In this document: positions 11,801 through 19,345 of the stretch, piece by piece
Layout of the letters: each line of letters begins with the position of its first letter
Position numbering within the stretch: position 1 is the stretch's first letter
NCBI RefSeq assembly: GCF_004214835.1
Contig: NZ_PIQJ01000001.1
Location: 1,612,001-1,676,000 of the forward strand
DNA: 64,000 bases
From: Pseudidiomarina tainanensis
Lineage (GTDB): Bacteria; Pseudomonadota; Gammaproteobacteria; Enterobacterales; Alteromonadaceae
Reading direction: 5' to 3'
Notes under the pieces: model-generated
What the model was told of the DNA's origin: nothing
The model's input: the letters and a program-made list of their open reading frames with translations, nothing else
The model's database searches: none
Made by a program: the position numbers and the translations under genes

Positions 11801-12326
11801 GCTCTTTATACTTAGAAATACCAGCAGCTTCTTCAATGAAAATTCGCAGCTCTTGAGGCTTGGATTCGATGAGACGCGAGATCATACCCTGTTCAATAAT
11901 GGCATAACTCCGCGGCCCTAGGCCGGTGCCTAAAAACAAATCCGTAATGTCGCGGCGACGGCACTTACTGTTATTCAGGAAGTAATCTGAGCGACCATCT
12001 CGGGTAACTAGTCGCTTTACGGAAATTTCGGCATAGTTTGCATATTCACCCTGAATACGCCCAGAAGAGTTATCAAAAACGAGTTCGACACTGGCTTGAG
12101 AAACTGGCTTACGCGAGCTGGAACCATTGAATATGACATCCGTCATGGCATCGCCACGCAGGTTTTTCGCCGAGCTCTCTCCGAGAACCCAGCGTACCGC
12201 GTCGATGACGTTTGACTTACCGCAACCGTTAGGGCCCACCACACACGTCATCTGATGCGGAAATGGAACCTTGGTGGGGTCTACAAACGACTTAAAACCA
12301 ACCAATTTAATGTGTTTTAGGCGCAT
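8880..12326 (-). CDS. smc: Chromosome segregation protein SMC
   Basis: Structural-maintenance-of-chromosomes ATPase that with ScpA and ScpB organises the nucleoid. The N-terminal head has Walker A GPNGCGKS (31-38); the C-terminal head has the signature LLSGGEKAL and Walker B LLDEVDAPLDD. Between them are two long, very glutamine-rich coiled coils around a hinge at roughly residues 500-640. Length 1148 is that of true SMC, not MukB (about 1486), and the scpA and scpB partners lie at 54.3-55.7 kb of this window. It is first gene of the smc-zipA-ligA operon; its start ATG faces a 204-bp gap shared with divergent cysZ. Confidence 0.96.
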   Translation of the reverse strand: MRLKHIKLVGFKSFVDPTKVPFPHQMTCVVGPNGCGKSNVIDAVRWVLGESSAKNLRGDAMTDVIFNGSSSRKPVSQASVELVFDNSSGRIQGEYANYAEISVKRLVTRDGRSDYFLNNSKCRRRDITDLFLGTGLGPRSYAIIEQGMISRLIESKPQELRIFIEEAAGISKYKERRRETENRMQHTRDNLDRLNDVRDELGSQLDKLQRQAAAARRYKDLKSQERKYKAELQALRWLAQEQQAEQIRTTIREQETELERWLAEQRGSERGTLELREQAEETKQKLDEIQQQFYQLGNDITRHEHELQGLRQQQQQREQRRHQLQAEIGQFEQTLEDDKAQWQELEQQREMLAPEFELAEQQLQEAEQRLETEEHAWLQWQDDYQRHLDELQRHRESQQQVQLQQQRIEHQLQRQHEELQRNGKEVVELKQQLNEITNPELQQQIDELSATREQLKEQLSVTDANIVTNSSMLEQLHAQREQQQSMQQQLLGRKSSLEHLLQAAQAESWPVAVREWLLEQGIEPLGQVRDLLQVNTTWQFAAEQIVTDWLDAWVLQERPKHWPEHLGARIVVLREQSVASNSLAEAVSGPLRQWSLLNDIKCGDEPSAESVVLNSAGQLWSRAGYRAPQVAAEDSQIAQQQELQNVTKELQELERQLTEVNEKLVEQKSVAVDLQQLREQQREHLSEMQAQYLSLSEKLQWQTQQRDSLTTKLQLLDEQNAATNQQLEMLQIERQELIEQADVLLEQGQQRQDDDWQERRVKLQESRQQAQSALSGIQKNHQQLVLQIQQTDSQRQHLQTLMSRIESQKQQAQEQLSLLEQPDEDSHEQLEILALQLEELIQSREKVDEQRREWANRLSEQEAQIREISSGAQGVQGHIEKVRVKLQSSQMELAALQERTRNVLAVLQEMQQPLKPVLEQLSEQANEKAWQAELERLQNAIQRLGAINLAAIEEAEVLAERKEYLDQQHEDLSSSLETLETAIRKIDKETRQRFRATYDAVNSGLQELFPKVFGGGSAYLELTDDDLLETGVTIMARPPGKKNSTIHLLSGGEKALTALSLVFAIFRLNPAPFCLLDEVDAPLDDANVGRFCRLVEEMSATVQFIYISHNKVAMEMASHLAGVTMQEAGVSRLVAVDIDEAVALTEAS

Positions 12327-12486
12327 TTATAATCGTTATCAGTTCGCTACCAAAAGAAGAAACTTTGCATGTTTAATTATCGTTTCGACATTAGCAGATA
12401 ATAGTAAATTTTGTAATAGCTTTACACGTTCTAGAATGATTAACTAACACTTACATTTTCAAGAAATTAGAAACCTTTAGACGAGT

Positions 12487-12492
12487 TATAAT
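12487..12492 (+). promoter_or_regulatory. possible -10 element of cysZ
   Basis: A perfect TATAAT 38 bp before the cysZ start in the AT-rich smc/cysZ gap (12327-12530). No convincing -35 hexamer is seen at 16-18 bp, so an activator such as CysB could be needed. The rest of this gap shows nothing I can name. Confidence 0.35.
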
Positions 12493-12530
12493 TAATTTAT
12501 CAAAGAAACACAGCCGATAAAGGGATTACG

Positions 12531-13286
12531 ATGCAAGTTTATAGTGAATTTGGTGGGAGTTATGTGCAGCGAGGCTTTGAGCTGGCTTTCCAAAAAGGAC
12601 TTCGACGTTACGTTTTGATTCCTTTAGCAATCAACATTGTCTTGTTTAGCGCAGCGATTTACGCAACATTTCATTACACGACAATTGGCGTTGAGAAATT
12701 AATGGCTTGGTTGCCAGCTTATCTTTACTGGCTCGAAGTTCTTTTGTGGCCACTTATTGTCATTGGTATTGTCTTGATATTTGCGCTGACGTTTACTAGC
12801 GTTGCTAATATTATCGCCTCGCCATTTAATAGTTTGCTTGCTGAGCAAGTCGAAATCAAACTCACCGGGAAAGGTCCTATCGATGGCGGTGTCGCCGGTA
12901 TGATAAAGGATATTCCGCGCATCATCGGACGCGAATTTCAGAAAATTATCTACTTCTTGCCGCGTATTCTTGGCTTCGGTCTATTACTCTTATTTGTGCC
13001 TATTTTAGGGCAAATTCTATGGTTTCTGTTTGGTGGTTGGATGATGACCATTCAATATGCGGATTATCCTTTTGATAACCATAAGGTGCCATTTCGTACT
13101 ATGCGCCAAGAACTCTGGCGTCATTCTGGTAAGAGCTTATCGTTTGGCTGTATTGTCGCGGTGTTAGCAAGTATTCCAATTATCAATCTGATGATGATTC
13201 CGGTTGCCGTCTGCGGTGCAACGGCAATGTGGGTAGATCACATACAATCTGCGATGAATGAGTCTGGTAATCCATTACGAGAATGA
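12531..13286 (+). CDS. cysZ: Sulfate transporter CysZ
   Basis: Inner-membrane sulfate channel feeding cysteine synthesis, EI24/CysZ family. The protein (251 residues) has several long hydrophobic segments (about 25-45, 60-90, 145-170, 205-225) and family sequences such as ASPFNSLLAEQVE and GFGLLLLFVPILGQ. Start ATG 12531 has AAAGGGA upstream. It is alone here; its expected regulator cysB lies about 10 kb away in the same window. Confidence 0.93.
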   Translation: MQVYSEFGGSYVQRGFELAFQKGLRRYVLIPLAINIVLFSAAIYATFHYTTIGVEKLMAWLPAYLYWLEVLLWPLIVIGIVLIFALTFTSVANIIASPFNSLLAEQVEIKLTGKGPIDGGVAGMIKDIPRIIGREFQKIIYFLPRILGFGLLLLFVPILGQILWFLFGGWMMTIQYADYPFDNHKVPFRTMRQELWRHSGKSLSFGCIVAVLASIPIINLMMIPVAVCGATAMWVDHIQSAMNESGNPLRE

Positions 13287-13325
13287 CTACTATTTTTGTA
13301 ACACGAGCAAATGTTGCAGGATAAT

Positions 13326-14150
13326 ATGAAAAATAAAGGATTATTACTCAGTTTTCTTATCATTGTGACCAGCTGGAGTTGGCCACTCGCTGCTCAGCAG
13401 CAACCACACGAAATTGTTTGGGCAGCTAACATAGCGCCACCTTTCCATATCGTCTCAGGCCCGTATGCTAATCAAGGGCTCTGTGACGCTTTAGTCGACG
13501 CTTTCAAAGAAGCGCTACCGAACACGAAACATAAGGTTGAATACCTTCCCCAATTACGTATTGGTATGTTGTGGGAGCAGGAAAAAAACATTTGTTTTCC
13601 ATGTATGATCCATCGTAGTAACGAACAAGAGTTGATTGCATTTTCGAATCCAACCCATACTTATCCAACACATGGAATCATTACGCGTCCTGGTTTAGTT
13701 GCTGAATTAATCGAAAAATACGGCAACCCTATCGATCTTGAGCTTTTACTTCGTGATCAATTATATCGATTTGGTCAGCCCGTTGGTCGGTTGTACGGAA
13801 AGTTACAGCCACTGCTTGATGAGTATGTGATTGGAACGCCACAACACATTGATGTTTCCGGCGATACTGCGAATACCAGCATGATGTCGATGATACTCAG
13901 TAAGCGTCTTGATTTCACAATTGATTACCCAATGGTCAAGCGTTTTTACGAGGAAACAGAAGGCCGTTCGCTCGCATTTATTCCGGTCACGCAACTGGTT
14001 GGCGATATTATTCTCGGAGCCGTTGCATGCACCAAAAACGCTTGGGGTGACGATACTGTCAGACAAATTAATGAGGTCATTCCAGAAGTTCAAAATAATC
14101 CACACTTTATTCAAGCCCAAGATTTCTGGTTGGAGAGTTCCCCGCGGTAG
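13326..14150 (+). CDS. Periplasmic solute-binding (SBP_bac_3-like) protein
   Basis: A 274-residue exported protein of the family-3 solute-binding fold. A signal peptide (KNKGLLLSFLIIVTSWSW, cleavage near LAAQQ) is followed by EIVWAANIAPPFHI, the typical first strand of these proteins. The ligand is unknown: there is no permease or ATPase next door, so it may be an orphan receptor-like protein rather than a transporter part. A CFPC pair near residue 90 could form a disulfide. I choose ATG 13326, which has GCAGGA upstream and starts right at the signal peptide; ATG 13311 adds five residues. It follows cysZ by 39 bp and may be co-transcribed. Confidence 0.7.
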   Translation: MKNKGLLLSFLIIVTSWSWPLAAQQQPHEIVWAANIAPPFHIVSGPYANQGLCDALVDAFKEALPNTKHKVEYLPQLRIGMLWEQEKNICFPCMIHRSNEQELIAFSNPTHTYPTHGIITRPGLVAELIEKYGNPIDLELLLRDQLYRFGQPVGRLYGKLQPLLDEYVIGTPQHIDVSGDTANTSMMSMILSKRLDFTIDYPMVKRFYEETEGRSLAFIPVTQLVGDIILGAVACTKNAWGDDTVRQINEVIPEVQNNPHFIQAQDFWLESSPR

Positions 14151-14222
14151 AGTCGATTAGCACTGGATAAAATAAGCGTGATATAATTTCACCAGATTAT
14201 TCTGTAACTAACTGAGCACTAC

Positions 14223-15581
14223 ATGACCGTTGAAAAATTCCAGCCAGAAGCCGTTGCTAACGGCGAAACTGCAGCTCGCATTGGCTTTGTCAGCTTAGGC
14301 TGTCCAAAAAACCTCGTTGACTCTGAACGCATCCTCACGCAACTTCGTACCGAAGGCTATGACATAGTTAATAGCTATGACAATGCTGACATGGTCATTG
14401 TGAACACTTGTGGCTTTATCGATTCAGCCGTACAAGAATCTCTTGACGCCATTGGCGAAGCACTAAACGAAAATGGCAAAGTTATCGTTACCGGTTGTCT
14501 TGGTGCGAAAGATGATGAAATTCGTGAAGTTCATCCAAACGTACTAGCAATTACGGGGCCGCATGCTTATGAGGAGGTGATGGGACATGTGCATCGCTAC
14601 GTTCCGAAGCCAACTCAAATTCCGTTTGAAAATCTAGTTCCAGAAACTGGCGTGAAACTCACACCACGTCATTTTGCATACTTGAAAATATCTGAAGGCT
14701 GCAACCACCGTTGTACGTTCTGTATTATTCCGAGCATGCGTGGTGATTTGGTTAGCCGCCCTATTGGTGATGTTCTCAGCGAAGCTCAGCGTCTTGCCAA
14801 TGCTGGTGTTAAAGAGTTATTGGTGATTTCGCAAGATACCAGTGCTTACGGTGTTGATGTGAAGCATAAAACTGGGTTTTGGGAAGGCCAACCAGTTAAA
14901 ACCAGTATGCTTGCATTGTGTGAGGCACTTGGTCAGCTCGGTATATGGGTACGCTTACACTACGTTTATCCATATCCCAGCGTTGATGATGTCATTCCAT
15001 TGATGGCTGAAGGTAAGTTGCTGCCTTATTTGGATATTCCGTTACAACATGCCAATAAGCGTATCCTCAAGTTAATGAAACGCCCGGGTTCAGCAGATCG
15101 CACGTTAGAACGCATTCGTAAGTGGCGTGACATCTGTCCTGATTTAACCATACGCAGCACGTTTATCGTTGGCTTCCCTGGTGAAACCGAAGAAGAATTC
15201 GAAGAGTTACTCCAGTTTTTGCGCGATGCGCAACTTGACCGTGTCGGTTGTTTTACCTACTCCGACGTTGAAGGTGCAAAAGCGAATGAATTGCCAGACC
15301 CAGTTCCAGAGGAGATCAAGCAACAACGTTACGCACGGTTTATGGAAGTTCAGCAAGAAATTAGTGCGGCACGTCTGCAAGCGAAGATTGGTCGTACACT
15401 CAGTGTGTTAATCGATGAAGTTGATGACGAAGGTGCGATTGGCCGCAGTTATGCGGATGCACCAGAAATCGATGGTTTGGTATATCTTAATGGTGAGTTT
15501 GATGTACAACCAGGCGATCGCGTTCAAGTACTTATTGAGCACGCTGACGAATATGATTTGTGGGGAACCGTACAACGTTGA
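14223..15581 (+). CDS. rimO: Ribosomal protein S12 methylthiotransferase RimO
   Basis: Radical-SAM enzyme that methylthiolates an aspartate of ribosomal protein S12. The N-terminal UPF0004 domain supplies three cysteines for one Fe-S cluster (C27, C63, C92); the radical-SAM motif CNHRCTFC (C160, C164, C167) holds the second; a TRAM domain ends the protein ([15 protein letters not shown] onward). Length 452 is normal. A TATAAT at 14182-14187 lies 36 bp before the start but no good -35 accompanies it. A T-rich terminator follows the gene. Confidence 0.96.
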   Translation: MTVEKFQPEAVANGETAARIGFVSLGCPKNLVDSERILTQLRTEGYDIVNSYDNADMVIVNTCGFIDSAVQESLDAIGEALNENGKVIVTGCLGAKDDEIREVHPNVLAITGPHAYEEVMGHVHRYVPKPTQIPFENLVPETGVKLTPRHFAYLKISEGCNHRCTFCIIPSMRGDLVSRPIGDVLSEAQRLANAGVKELLVISQDTSAYGVDVKHKTGFWEGQPVKTSMLALCEALGQLGIWVRLHYVYPYPSVDDVIPLMAEGKLLPYLDIPLQHANKRILKLMKRPGSADRTLERIRKWRDICPDLTIRSTFIVGFPGETEEEFEELLQFLRDAQLDRVGCFTYSDVEGAKANELPDPVPEEIKQQRYARFMEVQQEISAARLQAKIGRTLSVLIDEVDDEGAIGRSYADAPEIDGLVYLNGEFDVQPGDRVQVLIEHADEYDLWGTVQR

Positions 15582-15605
15582 GTTGAGTTTACTGCAAATA
15601 CTTCT

Positions 15606-15642
15606 AAAAGCCTCGCCACCTACTGTGCGCAAGGCTTTTTTT
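15606..15642 (+). terminator. intrinsic terminator of rimO
   Basis: AAAAGCCT and AGGCTTTT arms with a further CGC/GCG pairing inside the loop, followed by a run of seven T. It lies 25 bp after the rimO stop codon. Confidence 0.85.
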
Positions 15643-15643
15643 C

Positions 15644-15671
15644 TTGCCTTTATTTTTCCTGACACTATGAT
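15644..15671 (+). promoter_or_regulatory. putative promoter of the rnk leader
   Basis: TTGCCT, a 16-bp spacer and TATGAT directly after the rimO terminator. Transcription from it would start near 15679, giving a leader of about 230 nt before rnk that contains a short ORF and several hairpins. Confidence 0.5.
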
Positions 15672-15697
15672 TAGGTGAACGAATTTTAAGGAAACCT

Positions 15698-15763
15698 ATG
15701 AACCACTATATTGCGCAAGAAAATGCGCAACATACTGTTACTACACTGACCTTACCTATATAA
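15698..15763 (+). CDS. 21-residue leader ORF upstream of rnk
   Basis: A short frame starting ATG AAC CAC TAT, with a strong Shine-Dalgarno AAGGAAACC just upstream and a TAA stop after 21 codons. The peptide begins MNHYIAQENAQ and ends HTVTTLTLPI, with four Thr and two Leu in the last ten residues. A perfect 7-bp hairpin TTGCGCA/TGCGCAA (15711-15730) lies inside it. Immediately after the stop comes GCCGGGCG/CGTCCGGC (15764-15789), then GGCCAAGTATTGGCC further on. It may be a regulatory leader peptide or a small protein; without comparison it could also be chance. Confidence 0.4.
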   Translation: MNHYIAQENAQHTVTTLTLPI

Positions 15764-15909
15764 GCCGGGCGTAATCGGATACGTCCGGCGCGCTTTGCTG
15801 AACCTCACGAATAACCAATATTTTTTCTAAGAATTTAAATGAAACATCAATCAGGCCAAGTATTGGCCGACTTTTGTAACGCGTTTTATTGATTAAGAGA
15901 GTTTGTTAT

Positions 15910-16290
15910 ATGAATCAACAGCCAGAAATTATCATTACAAAAAAAGATCTCATTCAAATTGAGTCTTTATTAGCATCGACCAAACCGTTGCCAGATTGCG
16001 CCGATGAACTTGAGGGCGAGTTAGCGCGCGCCAATGTGGTGGCGAATGACGCTTTACCGGCTAACGTTGTAGCGCTTGGTAGCAAGGTTACTTTCAAAAT
16101 CATTGCGACCGGCGCAACGTTTACCAAAGTGTTGTGCTTACCATCAGAAGTCGCGGCAATCGATGGCGGCATTTCGGTATTTGCACCAATCGGTGCGGCT
16201 ATTCTAGGTTTATCTGAAGGGCAACAAATCGATTGGGATAGTCCACGCGGTCAACAACGCATTGAAATTATCGAAGTAGCGCACAATTAA
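15910..16290 (+). CDS. rnk: Rnk, GreA/GreB-like nucleoside diphosphate kinase regulator
   Basis: A 126-residue protein with an N-terminal helical part and the GreA/GreB C-terminal FKBP-like domain (GSKVTFKI to GQQIDWDSP). Rnk binds RNA polymerase and was named for its effect on nucleoside diphosphate kinase levels. Start ATG 15910 has AGAGAG upstream; an in-frame ATG at 15889 adds seven residues without a better site. The whole 15582-15909 stretch before it is untranslated apart from the 21-codon leader ORF. The stop codon lies inside a 9-bp hairpin. Confidence 0.85.
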   Translation: MNQQPEIIITKKDLIQIESLLASTKPLPDCADELEGELARANVVANDALPANVVALGSKVTFKIIATGATFTKVLCLPSEVAAIDGGISVFAPIGAAILGLSEGQQIDWDSPRGQQRIEIIEVAHN

Positions 16291-16300
16291 CTTGTGCGCT
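16278..16300. terminator. hairpin across the rnk stop codon
   Basis: Perfect arms AGCGCACAA and TTGTGCGCT around a TTAAC loop that contains the rnk stop codon. It faces the convergent rmuC gene (stop at 16315). No T-run follows on either strand. Confidence 0.45.
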
Positions 16301-16314
16301 CGTCATATGCAACA

Positions 16315-17685
16315 CTAGCCGTTATCGTCTTCAGTGCTGTCATCTTGAAGCAACTTGCTATCGATCTGTTTGCTGGTTTGAACACCCAACTTACGGAAGT
16401 TTTCAACGCGGCCGACTAAGTTTCCGCGCCCACTTGAGAGCTTATTCATTGCGCCATCGTAATGCTTGCGAACACTTTCAATCGCGTTGCCAATCTTTTG
16501 CATATCGTCAATAAAGCCAACAAACTTGTCGTATAGTTTTGCCGCTTCAGTAGCGATAACTTGCGCGTTTTGGTTCTGATATTCGTACTGCCAAATATTA
16601 TTGACGGTACGTAAAGCGACTAACAAATTGGTTGGGCTGACTAACATAATGTTATTATCTAACGCCAATCGAATCAGCTCAGGATCGCGATCAACCGCAA
16701 GTAAAAACGCAGGCTCAATCGGAATAAACATCAACACATAATCAAGAGTTCGCACGCCGTCGAGTTGCTGATAATTTTTTTTACCTAATCCCTTAATGTG
16801 GTTACGAAGCGAGTTCACATGCTCAGTTAACGCCTGTTCACGCTCTGCATCATCGTCGCTATTAAAATAACGCTCATAAGCAACCAGCGATACTTTCGAG
16901 TCAATCACCACATCTTTATCATTGGGTAAGTGAACCACCACATCGGGTTTGAAGGTTTTGCCATCATCATCTTTATGCTGCGATTGCGTGTGATATTCAT
17001 TGCCCTCACGTAAACCAGATTGGCTTAGAATACGTTCAAGCACCACCTCACCCCAGGTACCCTGCGCTTTGGTGTCGCCTTTGAGTGCACGCGTTAAAGC
17101 TTCTGCTTCGGCAGCCATTTGCTTATTCAAGTCGCGCAGCGAATTTACTTGAGCTGTCAGCTCAGAGCGTTGCTTTAACTCTTCCGTATATTGTTGCGTG
17201 ACTTGGGTTTTAAACGCTTCTAGTTGTTGTTTGAACGGAGCTAATGTCGTTTCTAGCGTTTGTTTACTGCTAGCTTGAAGGCGCTCTGATTTTTGTTCGA
17301 AGATTTGTTGTGCTAAGCGCTCAAACTCTTTCTTCAAACGCTCTTCACTGGCTTCCAACAACTTTTGCTTCTCTTCCGCACCTTGCAACTTGGCGCTCAA
17401 ATCAGCGCGAACGCCAGCCAGTTCAGCCTGCAAGTCACTACGTTGTTGTTGCACTTGCTGGAGCTGCTGTTCACGCTGCGCCAAACGTTGTTCAAAACTT
17501 GTACTTAACTGGTCGTTCTGTGCACGGAGTTGTTGCAGTTGGTTCTCTAGAAAACTTTGCTGTTGCATCGCTTCTTGCTGTAACGACTTATTCCGTGGCG
17601 CCAGCACTAACCAAACCAACAACCCAACAAATACTGCAGCCGCACTCACGGCTGCAATAAATTGCCACAGTTCCAAATTAAGCAT
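16315..17685 (-). CDS. rmuC: DNA recombination protein RmuC
   Basis: RmuC limits rearrangements between short inverted repeats; a nuclease-like fold is predicted for the family. An N-terminal membrane segment (FIAAVSAAAVFVGLLVWLV) is followed by a glutamine-rich coiled coil (about 30-195) and the RmuC domain with KGDTKAQGTWGEVVLE and PDVVVHLPNDKDVVIDSK. Length 456. Its ATG overlaps the last 8 bases of the fumarase gene (ATGCTTAA), implying co-transcription. Confidence 0.93.
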   Translation of the reverse strand: MLNLELWQFIAAVSAAAVFVGLLVWLVLAPRNKSLQQEAMQQQSFLENQLQQLRAQNDQLSTSFEQRLAQREQQLQQVQQQRSDLQAELAGVRADLSAKLQGAEEKQKLLEASEERLKKEFERLAQQIFEQKSERLQASSKQTLETTLAPFKQQLEAFKTQVTQQYTEELKQRSELTAQVNSLRDLNKQMAAEAEALTRALKGDTKAQGTWGEVVLERILSQSGLREGNEYHTQSQHKDDDGKTFKPDVVVHLPNDKDVVIDSKVSLVAYERYFNSDDDAEREQALTEHVNSLRNHIKGLGKKNYQQLDGVRTLDYVLMFIPIEPAFLLAVDRDPELIRLALDNNIMLVSPTNLLVALRTVNNIWQYEYQNQNAQVIATEAAKLYDKFVGFIDDMQKIGNAIESVRKHYDGAMNKLSSGRGNLVGRVENFRKLGVQTSKQIDSKLLQDDSTEDDNG

Positions 17686-19189
17686 CAGCAGCTTCCAGTT
17701 TTACGCGCCAAATAGCTGGCCCGGTTTCGTGAGCGTTCTCACCGGTGCTGTCTACGGCCACGGTGACTGGCATGTCTTCTACTTCAAACTCGTAAATCGC
17801 TTCCATACCGAGATCTTCAAACGCAACCACACGCGCTTTCTTAATGGCTTTTGCCACCAGATAAGCTGCACCACCAACGGCCATTAAATAAACTGCTTTA
17901 TGCTGCCGAATACTCTCGACCGTTGCTGGGCCACGTTCAGCTTTGCCGATCATGCCAAGAATGCCGGTTTTATCGAGCATCAAATCAGTGAATTTATCCA
18001 TTCGCGTTGCTGTTGTTGGGCCTGCTGGACCAACAACTTCATCACCAACCGGATCAACTGGACCGACGTAGTAAATAAATTTATTGGTAAAGTCGACTGG
18101 GAGATCTTCACCACGATCGAGCATGTCTTTAATGCGCTTATGAGCTGCATCACGACCCGTTAACATCTTGCCCGATAGCAATACCGTTTCGCCGGTCTTC
18201 CAAGTTTCGATATCCGCTTGCGTTACAGTATCAAGGTTAACGCGACGTGCATCATCACCCAATTCAAACGTAATATCCGGCCAATCTTCTAATTTAGGTG
18301 GTTGTAGATCAGCAGGACCCGAGCCATCAAGCACAAAATGCGCGTGGCGAGTCGCTGCGCAGTTCGGAATTAAGGTAACCGGCTTCGATGCAGCATGCGT
18401 CGGTGCGGTTTTGATTTTTACATCCATAACCGTCGTTACACCGCCTAAACCTTGAGCGCCGATACCTAATTTATTGACCCGATGATAAATTTCTAAACGT
18501 AATTCTTCTTCGGCATTTTGCGCGCCACGGTCGAGTAATTCTTGAATGTCGACCGGATCCATTAAAGCTTCTTTTGCTAATACCGCTGACTTCTCGGCCG
18601 TACCACCGATACCCAAACCAATCATACCTGGCGGACACCAGCCTGCGCCTAGTTTAGGCATCGTTTCAACAACCCAATCGGCGATATTGTCACTTGGATT
18701 GAGCATAACCATTTTTGATTTATTTTCAGAACCGCCACCTTTAGCAGCAATCATCACTTCCACATGCTCGCCCGGCACCATATCAATATGCACAACTGCC
18801 GGCGTATTATCGCCGGTGTTTTTGCGGCTACCTGCTGGATCAGCAACAATCGATGCGCGTAACGGGTTGTCCGGATTGGTATAGGCACGGCGTGTTCCCT
18901 CATCCACCATTTGCTGCACCGTCAAGTCAGTTTTATCCCACTGCACACCCATGCCAACTTTCACAAAACATGTCACGATACCGGTATCCTGACAAATTGG
19001 ACGATGCCCTTGTGCCGACATACGTGAGTTGGTTAATACCTGTGCAATAGCATTCTTAGCCGCTTCGCTTTGCTCGCGGTGATATGCCTTTTCTAGCGCT
19101 TGCACAAAATCTAATGGGTGATAGTACGAAATATACTGTAGAGCATCTGCGATACTCTCGATAAAATCTGCCTGACGAATTGTAGCCAT
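17678..19189 (-). CDS. fumA: Fumarate hydratase class I (Fe-S)
   Basis: Iron-sulfur fumarase converting fumarate and malate in the TCA cycle. Three cysteines for the 4Fe-4S cluster are visible: C66 in RPICQDTG, C185 in GWCPPGMIG and C277 in IPNCAATRH. At 503 residues it is about 45 shorter than E. coli FumA at the N-terminus, as in the related single-chain enzymes of marine gammaproteobacteria. It is divergent from pabB across a 156-bp gap in which I see only a small ACGCTA/TAGCGT palindrome (19242-19256). FumA and FumB cannot be distinguished from sequence alone. Confidence 0.93.
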   Translation of the reverse strand: MATIRQADFIESIADALQYISYYHPLDFVQALEKAYHREQSEAAKNAIAQVLTNSRMSAQGHRPICQDTGIVTCFVKVGMGVQWDKTDLTVQQMVDEGTRRAYTNPDNPLRASIVADPAGSRKNTGDNTPAVVHIDMVPGEHVEVMIAAKGGGSENKSKMVMLNPSDNIADWVVETMPKLGAGWCPPGMIGLGIGGTAEKSAVLAKEALMDPVDIQELLDRGAQNAEEELRLEIYHRVNKLGIGAQGLGGVTTVMDVKIKTAPTHAASKPVTLIPNCAATRHAHFVLDGSGPADLQPPKLEDWPDITFELGDDARRVNLDTVTQADIETWKTGETVLLSGKMLTGRDAAHKRIKDMLDRGEDLPVDFTNKFIYYVGPVDPVGDEVVGPAGPTTATRMDKFTDLMLDKTGILGMIGKAERGPATVESIRQHKAVYLMAVGGAAYLVAKAIKKARVVAFEDLGMEAIYEFEVEDMPVTVAVDSTGENAHETGPAIWRVKLEAADA

Positions 19190-19345
19190 GAATACCTCGG
19201 AACTTAGCTTGGTTCGAATTTCAAGGGGTAACGTAAAGTTGACGCTATCATAGCGTTTTGCAAGCTGGCTGACTAGTTTCTATGGCTCTTCCATGATGCA
19301 TGATTATGTTATGCTGATGCGTATTCAAGCAACGGAGAAAATGTT

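Noticed and set aside
8880-12326. MukB in place of SMC
   Set aside because: Length 1148, SMC-type signature and hinge, and scpAB present; no mukEF seen.
15764-15909. Known riboswitch class before rnk
   Set aside because: I could not match the conserved core of any class I know; hairpins alone do not support a call.
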